A DNA stretch of 64,000 bases from Pseudisothecium myosuroides (lineage: Eukaryota; Streptophyta; Bryopsida; Hypnales; Lembophyllaceae): assembly GCA_951799445.1 (NCBI GenBank), contig OX637297.1, forward strand, positions 12,648,001 to 12,712,000, read 5' to 3'. A program made the translations under genes and the position numbers. Positions 45,026 through 57,166 of this stretch are shown piece by piece. Each line of letters opens with the position of its first letter. Positions within the stretch are counted from its first letter, which is position 1. The notes beneath the pieces were generated by a model, which saw nothing but the letters and a program-made list of their open reading frames with translations, did not search any database and had not been told where the DNA came from.

Positions 45026-47758
45026 GGTGACGAGGGGGACCGGAACCGTGCAGGATATAATTGTAGTGAAGAAGGCATCGCCCAAAGACGGACTGAGACG
45101 GAGTGATCACGCAGGGGGAAGGTGGTGCGGCCACTACCGTAGGAGACGACGAAGACAGTCCGCCGTTTGATGTGGGGCAGGACATGGACACTGAGCTGAA
45201 TTTACAGAAGCGGAAACTGCGGAGCGCGAATGCGGCAAAGGTGCGACAGCTAGACCCACTAAACCTGTGGGGTACTTCACCAAAACAGCAAAAGTGTGAG
45301 GGTGGGGTTTCGCCCAGGGTCACTCGAAGTAGGAGGATGCTGGCTTGGGACAGCTAAGGCAACCCTGAGGTCCCTGATACGCGCTTGGACAACTCCGACA
45401 CACGATTGCCCTCAGCAGAACGTGATGTTGACATTGTGTGGAATGACAAAACACTGAATGATCCAGTGTCTCATGAGCAAGACTGCGGGCACAAATCCGT
45501 GGACTGGTCGTCTTCCGACGCTGGAGATCGTGTGGAAGTGCGAACCACAGGAGACAGTGGTGCCCAGCAGGTGCAATTGGTCACGTGGTTGGGAAACTAT
45601 AAGGAGAACCACGCCCTATAGCTAAACTAGGTGTACGGTGTCGGCGCTCCAAAGCCGAAGACGTATCATCCTGGATTGGCTTCGGCGACGTCCGGCTGAG
45701 CAGAGCAATTGAGCAGGGACGAGCGTGAGGTGAGGATGGCCGCACGCGTGAAGGCCGACGAGTTGGGAGCGGGTTTTGTGAAACCACAGCTGCCGGTCAA
45801 GCGTGCAGTGCCTGACATCTACCACCTGCTTAGAATAAGGCTGCAACTACTGGACTTCTCGTGAGAGGGGCTCGATGGGACGGAGTTCAGGAAACGATTC
45901 GCGCAGTGTTCGTTTGAGCGAGAAGTTCAGACTAGCCACTCGTGAGTGCGAGGCGTGGTGGGTCTGCGACGCAAAGGTAAAACTGCATCAGCCGCACTTT
46001 CGTCTCTGTTAATTGGAGTCGCACAATTGTTTGGGGTTTGGGTGTGCATTTGGGTGGTGTGTGTACCATTGTTCCGCATGTGATTATTAGTAGCTTACTG
46101 ACCCACATACAAACGCTGCAGCTAATTCCGTACTGTTTTCGGAGCAGGTCGAGGATTACCCTGAAGTCTTTCACGCGGTCGGGCGTGCCGTCCGATCCTG
46201 GTGCGACCATGTCAAGTACGGTATGGTAGCGCCAAACATGGAACTCATGGTGGACTACCTGCAGTACACGCAAGACCTGTTGCTGTACAAACATAAGTGC
46301 CGCAATGCTGCAGATGACCTGAGGAAGGAGCAAGAGCGCATCGTGGAGGAAGCAGTCACGAAATTTAGGCATGATACCCGAATGCAGCGGGAGGCGTGCT
46401 TGTGGGACTGGTGTCCCATCTGGCTGGTATTGTCGGAGAACAACGTTGTATTGGAGACACTACCGGATTTGCCTTGGCACCACGATGGTAAGAATTGACT
46501 TCGATCTAATCCACAGACGTCAGTGCAGCTGGTTTAGGGACTCAGTGTTTCAATTGGTTTTGCCGACAGTGACTGAGGGTGCAGTGCAGTCTAGTCGCGG
46601 GAGGACATGAGTAACACTGTTTGTCTTGCAGAGGAGGAGGTGGAGTCCGTCTGCAAGAAAATAGTTGCTGACCACTGGAGGAGAATGAGACCCACCACCT
46701 TCGTGCAAGTGTTGCAAATCGTGTTGCACAATGTCTTCGAACGGTGGAGATAAATGACGTGCCCGACCTTCGGGATGACGCCAGAGGCAATTCTGAGTAT
46801 TTGCAAGCGAGAACGTGACCTCATGGTGGCTCTGGCCATCTTCACGCACGAAGGTCCCTTTCGGTTCTCAGGTATCACGTCCTGGGATCCCGAAACTGTG
46901 CGGATCTCCATGATGAAGGACGCACGCATGATCAGTCAGGGTGAAGGGTCGCATCTCCTAGAGGGCGTCATGCACTAGGTGAAAAAAGTCCGCCTACAGG
47001 CTCTCAAGGACCTGGCCCGTGATGAACCAGAAGTGTTTTGTCAGTCGTGGACGACAACGCTGCATGAACACTGGGCGGACCACGGCAAATACTAGTCGTC
47101 ATGCCTGCGCATGTGAGAGGACCTTGACATTGGGTGGGTGTCGGATCCGGTTCACCCTAAGTGGTCCACCAGGGTCAGGGACACCAGGCGAAGAATTGCG
47201 CACCTCGTCCAATCACTGGATGCGGCAATGGAGGAAGACAAGGACGACCAATGGGACGAATACCACGCTGCAGATTTCAAGGCTGCGGCGGAACACGTCA
47301 GTGAAGAATATGAGGAAGCTGATGCACACTAAGGAGGAAGGGGGGCGGTGGAGGTCGAGCAGAATCCGGAGGTGCCGTTTGGCGGAAACCTGGTCAACAT
47401 CATTGTCCTCAAGAAGAACGACTGTTTTGCATGGAAGCCGACCGATAAGGAAGCACGTCTGGTGGAAGTATACGAGAAGACTTTGCCAGTTGAAGGCGGT
47501 ACTGTGTCGGAATCCACTGTAGAAATCACAGGACGTGACTCCACAGCAAGGGACACTGTAGACACTGACAAAGTTCCCACAAAGGACTCCAAAACCGGAG
47601 ATGAAGAAATGCATGAGGAGTTCGTGCAGCCGCCAGATTCAGAGACCGACCGCAAGGTCCGGCATCGCAAGAGCGTGACGTTTGAACCAATATTACAAGT
47701 GGAGGAGGATTCGAAGGCAGACTCAACATTGCAAGGACCTTCAACTACTTCAACATAG
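45026..47758 (+). pseudogene. Middle exons of the GC-rich transposon gene, copy A
   Basis: Three stretches read as exons: about 45103-45976, 46148-46487 and 46632-47758, separated by GT..AG introns. They encode WNDKTLNDPVSHEQ; then EDYPEVFHAVGRAVRSWCDH and YTQDLLLYKHKCRNAADDLR; then FRFSGITSWDPETVRISMM and VLKKNDCFAWKPTDKEARL. In-frame stops are frequent (for example near 45355, 45619, 46751, 46976, 47093 and 47330), while the frame is mostly kept between them. No domain is recognised. This looks like the body of a transposon gene between the finger exon and the Ulp1 exon. Confidence 0.5.
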
Positions 47759-47889
47759 ATGAATGAATGGAGACTTTGCCAAGGTTCGTCCACCTCCGGC
47801 ATTTCTAACTTCTCCACCTTGTCCCCAAAAGTGACCAAATTCACATTAATCGGAACACTGCAGAAGCCTTCCCTGCAATTAGAAAGTGG

Positions 47890-48795
47890 GAATCTAAAGT
47901 ATTGCCGGGTTTGTTTCTGTGCAAGAAGAGGAAGGGGGATGGAGAGAGCAACACTATCAACTGCTACGGGGGAGAGTGGGACTCCCTCCCAGTACCAATC
48001 TCTCAGCTCCAGCAGCTTCAGAAGCAGTGGAGGTTTCTTGGGCAAAACATCGTGGAGCTCCTCAGTCGATGGTTGTGGTAGAGCTTATCGTCCGCGGTGC
48101 GCAGCCGACTGTACATTGCCTCGTCCTTCATGCAGGGCCCTCTTGAACATGCATGGTCTAAGCAGACTGACGAGGCGCTGCTAAAGTGGGGCCGCCAGTA
48201 TTTTGTGCCGTCCAGGATTTATAATTCTTGTCCACTCGACATGGAAGTTGTCGTGCCCTATGTTGGAAGCACGCACTGGTTGCTATTAGTTTTCTCAGTG
48301 ACTCGTGTGGTTCACATTGACAGCGCCAGCACTCACACGTACGCGGCGGACAAGGAGCACGTCAGGCGCCTTTGGAAGGGGTGGCAGCTTTTGCATGACC
48401 CGCCAATGGAGAGCACGCTTGTAGTCGACTCTGTTCCAAATTGCGGTCAAGCCGGGAATTATGAATGCGGCTTCTGGACTTTGAGGTTCATGGAGCTCTA
48501 CGTATGGATATTTCACACTGAGGATCTTGTACCGGACCGTGCGAGGGCAGCCGACTTGTTTTGCAATGGACTCATGCTGAGGACAAGTGGACGGGACATG
48601 CTAAAAAATGTCATAGCTGCGGTGGCAAACGAGTTGGCCGACACTATGATGCAGGGTCCCTTCGACGCGCCGTATCGCATGCTTTACGAAGTCAACAACG
48701 CCACTGAATCTTCGATTTCACTGAGAGTTTGGGAAACCAATACCGCGACAGGCGACGACGACGTAGATAGCAAGGCTGCGCTTGAAACACAATAG
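47890..48795 (+). pseudogene. Ulp1-type (C48) SUMO protease domain of a transposon
   Basis: The frame from about 47890 encodes NCYGGEWDSLPVPISQLQQL and, after one TAG at about 48076, the protease domain (48097-48795). Counting from 48097, the catalytic residues are His60 in GSTHWLLL, Asp75 in HIDSAS, Gln118 in NCGQAG and Cys124 in NYECGFW, the standard C48 set. Ulp1-like proteases remove SUMO and are carried by many plant Mutator- and CACTA-type transposons. Here it is the last exon of the GC-rich transposon gene and ends at 48795. The catalytic residues are intact although the gene is broken. Confidence 0.8.
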
Positions 48796-49490
48796 GTAAT
48801 TCGCACCGTCAAGTGCTATTACCATGTTTCGCGACAGTGTTTCTCCAAGACAGTGTTCCGCAGAAATGGGAATGCTGTCGCAATGTAATCGAGATGAGTC
48901 CTAGTCGTGAAGTAGATTTTGGGTAGCGCGCTGTACAGCATGTTCGTAGTAGAAATTCTGTAAATAGTACTCGTCGTTTTCATTTGGACAGTAGTGTGCA
49001 CACGTGGAAGACAGGCCCACCCGCTTGCGGTCATAGGACATTTCTTTACAGAGTTCGATTCATGGTACAGTTCGGCCTGAAGCGGTTGTAAATACAGAGG
49101 TCGAATTTTCATTTCACTTATGACTGAAATCAGAAATGACTGCGACTAAAATTGGTGGACTAGAGATTTTTTTAAATTAAATTGAGTTCGTGTACATATT
49201 GAGAAGTTCCAAAATACGGTTGTACATATATAGAAGTTCCCGAAATTCATAACATATCGATGCGGTTCTCTGGTTTAGCCTCCACACACATAGTCAGATG
49301 GTTACAAGAAAATGATTATTTGGGCTCCCAATACATTTTAAATAACAATGCCGGCATTCTGCAACTTCATAAATGTAGAGGCAATAAAATAGTACTCCTC
49401 CTGGACACTTCTCGTAAAGACTCTGAGATACAGCCGGTTTTAGGGTCTTCCCGAAACGCACTTCTGGATATGGTCAGCGTCTACGCGGAC
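48796..49490. other. Transposon end and flank before the second 5-kb unit
   Basis: No gene is supported. The last five bases, CGGAC (49486-49490), are the target site of the 5-kb unit. Confidence 0.45.
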
Positions 49491-50346
49491 TGTGAGCTCC
49501 CAATTTGTCACTTGGGACTCGTAGAATTATTTTTTTTGAAATTTGCAATTTAAAGTTGATAAAAGTATAGAAAAATCCATAAAAAGAGTGTAGAACCGAA
49601 ATAGGGTTGTGTCATACCCATTATAGCATTTGGTCTAGATTTGTGTTTTTTACTTAGAATCCCCCAAACCTTGCCTAAAAATGGTATAAAAATAACGAAG
49701 AGGTTAGATTTGGAGGATTTGAGTCACACAGCCCCAAAAGGGCTAAATCCCACCATGAATGTGGCGATTCATGGCTAGGTCGGTCCGAGGGATCCACAGC
49801 AAGGTCACTAGGTCGGGTCCTAGAGTTAGATTTAGAATTCCCCATTAGATCGACGAATTCCCAAAGTCCCGATTGTTAGCATGCAAGAGCCACTCACGCA
49901 AGACCGGGCCCGTGGAGGAATCTACAGCCCAAGGATGGTGTTCTAGGGTGAATCCCATGCCAGGAGTCCAACGGCAAAATCGGTTTGCCAAGATTCCTCC
50001 ACCTGCAAAAAAATCCCGCACCGTCGCTAATTCGAGGAGATGGCCAGTTGTAAATCTGCATTGACCAATCGTGCCAGGTACGGAAACACACCCGCACGTC
50101 TTTCATGCGACTCCCTGAGAGGTCACGTGAAAAATCCCGGCATCTTCCGACTTGCAGAAGAACCTTTTTCCGGGTGGTCAACCCTCCTAACCTCCAACGG
50201 GAATTTCATGGAAATTACCCAAGTTACAATTAAATCTCACTAAAAATTAGACTAGCTTGTTTTATGTTAATAATGCGCTCCGTGAAGTTTCACGACATTC
50301 CGATAGCGACAAGTACCCGAACCGACGAGATTCCTCGGGAATTAAC

Positions 50347-50370
50347 CACGTGGCGGGGTCCCCGCCACGT
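50347..50370. promoter_or_regulatory. Conserved hairpin with G-box, copy 2
   Basis: Identical to the 11-bp inverted repeat with CACGTG at 16799-16822 and at the same distance from the TATA box. Conservation between two otherwise diverged copies argues for function when the unit was active. Confidence 0.55.
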
Positions 50371-50780
50371 TGACCGGCATTCCGGGCCCATACGATGGCG
50401 AAACAAAGTCAAACAAAAGCCCTTCCCGACTCTCTCGCACCTACCGGAGACCCTAGGCTATTCACATTTCTCAAAATAGGAGACCCCCAAGATCTAGGAT
50501 TTTACCACGATTTGGTTTTTAAACTAAATTAGCCTACAATGGGTTTTTGGCCTCGGTACGGGGGGTTGGGGGTTCAGGACTAAACACGGCGTTCTGGATC
50601 CAACGGCGCAATCCGTTCGGCGATTGGAGCTAATCTCCAAAAGTTAGGATGTTGGTCCAGCATAGATGGTAGAAGTAGAAATTTAGGATGTAGGATGAAA
50701 ATCTTTGAGGATGAGGATGAAAATCCCCGTTGATAAGGTTACCTTAGAACTCTAGAGGGAGGGGTGAGCCCTTGGAAACC

Positions 50781-50788
50781 TATATAAG
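50781..50788 (+). promoter_or_regulatory. TATA box of the 5-kb unit, copy 2
   Basis: TATATAAG followed by GGCCCCATTTCTCTC, as at 17235-17242. Confidence 0.65.
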
Positions 50789-51682
50789 GGCCCCATTTCT
50801 CTCTCTAGAACACCCCCAATTCTTGTTTTGGGTCCGTGGGTCCAAGTTATTTTGGATATTTTGGCGTTTGAAGCCAAAAACCTCTACGGTGTTTTCGGAG
50901 CACTTTTGGCTCCATTGTTGCTTATTTTCAAGCTTTGAAGGTCCTTGAGGGTCCTTCTACCTTGCTTTGTGTACTCTTTTGTGAAGTTTTTGGTACTTTG
51001 TTGTGAGTGGAGAGCCTCTCTCTCCCTCTTGTACGTGTTGTGATCTAACTTGTGAAGTTTAAGAGTCCTTTTTTTTGTATCTTGCACTAATCCTAAAGTC
51101 ACCCCCCACCGTACCTTGGCGATGCCGCTTTGGGGGGCCTTTAGCGTGTGAGCTTTGTGTTGCCACGTGGTCTAACTTGTGTGTTTTCCTCTTTGTATTT
51201 TTCTTAAACCCTCTTCTAATCTTCTCCTTGTTGAGTGGACCCCCCTCCGGGACGGCGAAGCTTTGAACTAGTGACAAAATTGAAGTCCTAAAGCGTGTGT
51301 TAAAAGTGTAGACGGCGGAGCTTTGCACCTCCCTCGTGTTTAGTTCCAAAGTCTAGTTTCCAAGACCTTTGTGGAAACCTCCAGAGTTTAGCTTCCAAGA
51401 TATGTAGGTTCCTTTGCATTTAGTGAAGTTTAGTTAATCCCAACGTTTTCTTTAGTTTAGTTGTTCCCCAAGTGTTTAGTGTGTCTAAGTTGCTCCCCAA
51501 GTGTTTAGTGAGTCTGAGTGTTCCCCAAGTTTTAGTGTGACTAAGTTGTTCCCCAAGTCCTATTTTCCCCAAATTCTATTTCCCCAAGTTCTATTTTCTC
51601 CAAGTTTTCTTTCCCTTAGTTCACCAAAAATCCAGTTTGCCCAAAAATCCAGTTTTCCCTTAGTAGTCAAGGTCCAGAGCCA

Positions 51683-51800
51683 AAACAGACCAGATCAAGT
51701 CGAGAACCAAACAGACCAGATCAGTCGAGAACCAAACAGACCAGATCAAGTCGGGAGCCAAACAGACCAGATCAAGTCAAGAGCCAGAACAGACCAGGTC
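51683..51800 (+). repeat. Minisatellite with a unit of about 26 bp
   Basis: ACAGACCAGATCAAGTCGAG-like units start at 51685, 51711, 51736, 51762 and 51789. The array occupies the place of the CACAGTCCAGTT array in copy 1. Confidence 0.75.
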
Positions 51801-52521
51801 ACATCATCCGATATCAAAAGAAAACAAATAAATAAATTATTTATTTATTTTGTTTGAACCCGACCCCCCAGCAGCTAGTCAGCCAACCGGGAGGCCAGGC
51901 TTGGTCCGGCAGGCAGTTGGGGCCCCAGTTCGGTCCCCATTTTTGAACTCCTTTTTCTTGATTTTTGGTTTCTCTCACACAAGATAAACAAAAGAAAGGA
52001 AAATGGGGGGCTGACCTATTTGCTAAGTAGGGATTAGGGTCTAAAATCAAAAAGGGAGAAGAGAGAAAAGAGCGGAGCACCACCGTACCTGCACACAAGG
52101 AAGTCTCACCCTCACCAACAACTACAAAACACTCTACACACAATGGAGGAAGGATAGAGAACAATCGAATGAAATAGGGGAGAGGCGAGAGAGACGATAA
52201 ATAGTGACCTAGGCTCAGGCTTAGGTAGGATTAGAAAAGGAAATCTTAAGAATTTGTGGTGACCGTTGGGAGGAGGATTAGGATGACACAAAGGCAAATT
52301 GTGTAAGAGGGTAGGAAGAACATTTAAACCCTTCTCGTAGTTTGAAACCATAGTGTAAGACTCATAAAAGCTTAGGTGGAATAGTGCTAGTGTAGAAGAG
52401 AGGGGAAGAAAGAAAAGAAAAGGAGGAAGGAAAAGAGGGAGTTTAGATCATCAAAAATTGTAATATTTTCTCAATAAGCGGTGAGCTTGAAGAAAAATTC
52501 AAAACAAAGCCAAAGACTACC

Positions 52522-52584
52522 ATGGAGCGTGAGGATGTACACGTGGACGTGGACGAAGTCATTTCCGACACCGATAGTGAAGAG
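52522..52584 (+). CDS. 21-codon first exon with splice donor, 5-kb unit copy 2
   Basis: ATG in the context CTACCATGG, 21 codons beginning MEREDVHVDV and ending SDTDSEE, then GTGAGT. It is the partner of 19201-19263. The small number of amino-acid changes compared with the diverged surrounding noncoding sequence suggests past selection on the protein. Confidence 0.5.
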
Positions 52585-53900
52585 GTGAGTTTTTGATTTA
52601 GTCTTTGATGTTTCTCCCTAATTAGCATTTATTTTCCTAATCAGCCCTTAGAGCGTGATTAGCATCCGTGATTAGTGCAAATTAGAAGTTTAGATTCAAA
52701 AGTCTATAGATTAGTGATAGGGGTTTCCGAAAACATCTTATAATTAAGATTTGACCGTAAACTGACCGCGTTAGGCTAAGTTAAGCGGTAGGGGGTAGGA
52801 CGGAGGAATTTTGAGTAGAAATCATCCAAAAAGAATCATGGACGGACCTTAGGGGTTTAAATTAGAAAGAGAATTTAGGTTTAAAATTAGGGATTAATTA
52901 GCGGTTAGAATTAGAATCAATTTACATTTTATTTCTTAAAGTTAAAATTCTAAGGTCAAATTCTAGAGTTAACTTTGGGAAGTTAAAAAGTAGAATTAAT
53001 TTGGAAGTTTAACTTAGGGGATTAAAATTTCCAGTGAAACCTTAGGGTAGCTTAGAAAAGGAAGTTAGGGTTAATTAGGAGTAAAAAATTCCGAGTGGGA
53101 AGTAGAAATTAAAAAGTAAAACCTTGGACTAAATTTAGGGGGTAGAAATTACGAGTAGATTTTTAGTTAGAAATAGAGTTAAAATTAGAAGTCAAAACTC
53201 AGAGTAAACTGTGGAAGTAAGTAGAAGTTAAGCCCTAGAGTTAAAAAGTTGGAGTTAAATTTAGGAGGATAACACTTAGAGTTAAACTAGGATTAAAACG
53301 ATAGGATTAAAGTTGGAAGTAGAAAGTCAAAAGTCAAAAGTCAAAAGTTAAGATTAAATTTAAAGGTTAAACTTTAGAGTCAATTGGGGAGTAAAAAGTT
53401 ATAGTGAAAGGCTAAAAGTAGAAGCTAAAAGTTAAGAGGTAGAAGTTAAAGTTAGAGTTAGTTGTTGGAAGTAGAAAAGATCTAGAGTCAAAGTGAAAAC
53501 ATAGAGTCAAACCTAGAGGTTAAAATTTAGAATTAATTCTAGAAGTAAAAACTTAGAGTTAAAAGTTAAAACATAGAGTTAAAATTCAAGGGTAAATCTT
53601 AGAGTTAATTTAGGAGTAAAAACTTAGAGTTAAAAGTTAAAACATAGAGTTAAAATTCAAGGGTAAATCTTAGAGTTAATTTAGGAGTAAAAACTTAGAG
53701 TTAAAAGTTAAAACATAGAGTTAAAATTCAAGGGTAAATCTTAGAGTTAATTTAGGAGTAAAAACTTAGAGTTAAAAGTTAAAACATAGAGTTAAAATTC
53801 AAGGGTAAATCTTAGAGTTAATTTAGGAATAGAAACCTAGAGTCAAAAGTCAAAACATCGAGCACAATTCGGTAGTTAATATTTAAGAATCAAGTTAAAG
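52585..53900 (+). other. Purine-rich presumed intron of 5-kb unit, copy 2
   Basis: Variants of TTAGAGTTAAAAGTTAAAA fill the region. It includes a clean array of four nearly identical 71-bp units starting at 53551, 53622, 53693 and 53764. Confidence 0.6.
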
Positions 53901-54341
53901 AAGTAAAATCTAGAGTTACATTCCGAAGTTGGAACTTTAGGGGTAGTTTTTAAAAGTAGAACTCCTAGGTGAAGTCTTAGAAACCCAAGATAGTCTTAGG
54001 GGTTCATGGAAGGAACATAGGGGTTCCCCTTTTTATGTAGTTAGGGACGTTATAAATGACGCCGACTACTCAGTCGACCCTCGACATAGGATAGATAGTT
54101 AGGGAGTTCGGATTTCACCATCACTCTAAACATCGCAGTTAACTTGTGAGTTACTACATGCATTACTAATTATTCGCTGCCATCCACGACACTTAGGAAA
54201 CGTTAGCAAAAAAGATCCATTGCTTGGAAGGCACAGTGGACCGCGCTCACATCACCCCCATATATTAAAAAATGTGGATAAAGGCATAGAACCTGGTCGG
54301 TGTTCGCTTTATTACCAAGGGTGGGTAATCTAGCGCCCACA

Positions 54342-55381
54342 CGGACTTGGAGAAGTAGCTTCGGGGTCGACCTACGTGGCCGTCACCAGTACGTCAAGGC
54401 GTAGGGTCATATGCACACGCTTCCTGGTTTCCCAAATTCTCCCGCTGTATTTTCTTCGCGACAGTGTTTTGCACCATCGTCCCCTGTTCTGTCTGACCGT
54501 GACTAATGACCTCGGTGCATTATGGTTTCCGCTTTCACATCAAGGCAAGCCCTGCGCGTTCTTCACAATAGGCAAACGCGTTGGAGGGCGGAGGGAGATG
54601 CACTTCTTCCGTTGTTGGGGTACCGCGACACGTCGAACTCAGGCGCTCGCTCGCGGCTTATTCGGTTTAGGGCATCAGACCCAGGAGTCGCGGCTGCAGG
54701 CGTTGTCGAGTGCGCGGCTAAGGCGCGGTGGCTTCGAGTTCCTCCCGGCTCTGTTATAGGATTGCACTCGGCCTTCTTTAAACCACGTGAGCAAATTTGT
54801 TTACACTTCGTGCCGTAGCATATGATTACGAGGCACCCTTCGGCGTGCCCATGTGCGGGAAGGACTGCGCGCTAAGTATACCAGTAGCGCTTAAGGTTTA
54901 GGGGGTAGCACGGAGTCTTCCACCGACATTACACTTTTAGGATGCAGTAATTGACGCTCTAAATTCATGGTTGCTCATCACGCTGTGCACTTTTCTTCGC
55001 AGGCAAGCGGTCAATGGCGCCTCCTTAGATTACACGCAGTGGCTTTGCATAATTTAGGCTTCAAGGAGGTTTAGCAGATTTGTTAGGGTTCGGGTTTAGT
55101 GTGGCCCTCGAGTTGGTTGAGGGTGCCATAGTCTGCAAATCAGCGGTTTAGGATTCATACGGAGGTGACGATGGCACCCTAGTTTTACGCCCACTGTAGG
55201 GTTCAGAGTCTGCGAGGCCCTTGCACTCGTCAGTCTAGGCTAAGTGTGGGATTCTGCATTGTTTTTGACTATGTTCGAACAGGTCCTGCATTCAGCGCTA
55301 CAGTGTTCCGCAGTGTCGTCGACCTAGAGCTAGCTGATGTAGTACAGAGTGAGGGCGGGCCGGAGACATTACTGTCTGGCC
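54342..55381 (+). promoter_or_regulatory. GC-rich upstream region of transposon gene 1, copy B
   Basis: The region begins at the second CGGAC and leads to the ATG at 55382. It includes GGTTTAGGGGG near 54894 and other TTTAGG words, as in the upstream region of copy A. The 127-codon frame at 54376-54759 has no recognisable motif. The promoter role is inferred from position. Confidence 0.35.
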
Positions 55382-57139
55382 ATGGGCAAGCGCAAGAACA
55401 CCGCTCGAGTAGACGGAGTCGAGGACGAGGCGGAGGGTCTGCTTCATAGGGGACGGCTACGATACTTATTAGTGTCAAACCGCAGTGCTTCATTTCCTTC
55501 GCGTCATGTGTGTGCACATTACCGCCTGCGCTACTGGTCCGTCATGCACCTTTCTTGTTTTGCAGGGCACGCCACCTCTTGGCTTCTGGAGGGACATCAC
55601 CATCGACAAATACATAATAAATGTAAACTACGGCACAAAGGAGGAGTTCACTAGGCTCTTGGCGGAGTGTGCCACAAAGGCTTATACAAGCGTGCCGTGT
55701 CCGAAGCAACCAAGCAGGAAATTCTTTAAGTGCATTCACTGTGGACACGACACTTTCGCGAATAAGATGCGCCTCAACTGTCTCGGTAGAACTAGCAGTG
55801 TCCCGCGGTGAAGGACGACATGGGGAACCCAAAGCGGTTGCTTCCATATCCGGACCAGGGAGTCGGACAAGGAAAGGTGTCCGAGGAGATCCGGAAGGGG
55901 AAGGAGGTTGACGTCGATGGTACAGTCATTCGCAGTAAGGCGAAGAAGGAGCGGGTGCGGGCTGCAGTTGCAGAAGCTTCATCCTCTGAGGACGAAGCGC
56001 GTACGGACTCTGAGCCGAGACACTGTCCGCCGACCTTGAGGTCGAAGCAGGCAAAGGGAAGAAAGAACAATGTCTTGTCGGGACACCTAGCGGCAGCCGC
56101 AGCCGTAGCGGGAAAAGTAAGACGACGTGATAGTTCTGAGGGGAAGAAGGCCAAAACCATGTGGCTGGATCCGGGACCTGTCGTCGACGCAAGAAAAAAG
56201 AAGAAGCCATTCCCGGGCGGCGCCAGCGACACGGACTCCAGTGCAAGGGACTTCGAAGAGCCGCTCAGGCGGCGGCCTCTGAAGTCGTCAGCGACCGAAA
56301 CACTGCAGCCCTCGGAAGCTCACCAGCACCGGAAGGCATCGGTGGAAACTCGCTTGGGTCCGGCTTTGAAAGTGCAGCCGGCTACTGCCGGGAAGCAGAT
56401 GGTGCCACAAATGAGGTCGGCGAAGGAGGGCAGAGGTGCAGGGGGTGACTCAGTTTGGGGAAGGCTACAGACGCTGCCCGCAAAAGCAATTGAACCGGGT
56501 TGTCCGAACCGCAAGATTAGGTCCGGCACCGAGGCAGGAGGCACGAATGCAGAGGAGGTTGCGCCTAAAAGACGTCCGGAGCTTGCAGTCCCATTGCGTT
56601 AGGTTCCTACAGGGAGGGTGGTCCTCTCAGAAGACAACGGCGAGGACACCCTACCGGACTCTCCTCCGCGTGATGGTGTGGGTTTAGGTGTAGTGGATGT
56701 TGACAACGATGTTCGTAGTGCGCGACACGACCCTTGCGAGCAAGCACGCTCATCAGGTGATGATGCGTTCGAGACACTGACTGAGGCCGCACTCAGGCAA
56801 GACGACATCACCAATGCTTACAGGATAGTGGAACGGGTGACTGCCGATGTGCGAGGATCTTCAAGGGAGTGTAGTCATCGCAGTGGGCGAGACCCGCATT
56901 CACCAGTGCTGCTGTCGCCAAACGTGGGGAAGTCCGCATCGGCTGGGACTTCTCCGAACTCGGTTAAAATCGCTGAACCACTAAAAAAAGCGACCTTGAA
57001 GAGCCAACCTAAGAAGAAGAGGGCCGCCACAAGTCGTCGTCTGAAGACCCATGCGGCGATGCTTAAATCCCCTCCGTCTTACAAGGCGTATATATCGGAC
57101 CTGAATGAAGCGGCGCTTCATGTCGTACGCGCAATCTAG
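55382..57139 (+). pseudogene. Finger protein gene (gene 1) of a GC-rich transposon, copy B
   Basis: Exon 1 begins at ATG 55382 (MGKRKNTARV). Exon 2 begins at 55566 after TTTTGCAG with GFWRDITIDKYIINVNYG, matching copy A at 44506. The finger CIHCGHDTFANKMRLNC keeps C-x2-C but has lost both histidines. A one-base loss near 55795 shifts the frame, which then runs MGNPKRLLPYPDQGVGQGKV through a charged, low-complexity region to a TAG at 56600 and on to VVRAI and the stop at 57137-57139. The same ending is seen at 14.1 kb. No catalytic domain is recognised. Confidence 0.55.
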
Positions 57140-57166
57140 GCGTAAGTATCCTTAACACCAAAATGA

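Larger units (their letters stand above)
49491..54341 (+). mobile_element. 5-kb LTR-like unit, copy 2 (uninterrupted)
   Basis: This 4851-bp unit starts TGTGAGCTCC and ends GCGCCCACA, between two perfect copies of CGGAC (49486-49490 and 54342-54346). It is closely similar to copy 1 over its length, with the same hairpin, TATA box, first exon and splice donor. Different target repeats on the two copies show they are separate insertions, not the two LTRs of one element. It lies in GC-rich transposon DNA. Confidence 0.88.

Noticed and set aside
46255..48045. Minus-strand frames, including one of 238 codons
   Set aside because: They lie opposite the exons of the finger and Ulp1 gene, which has splice sites and a recognisable protease domain on the plus strand.
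15946..54341. The two 5-kb units as the 5-prime and 3-prime LTRs of one 38-kb retrotransposon
   Set aside because: Each unit has its own perfect 5-bp target repeat on both sides (CTACC and CGGAC), so they are independent insertions, and no gag-pol lies between them.
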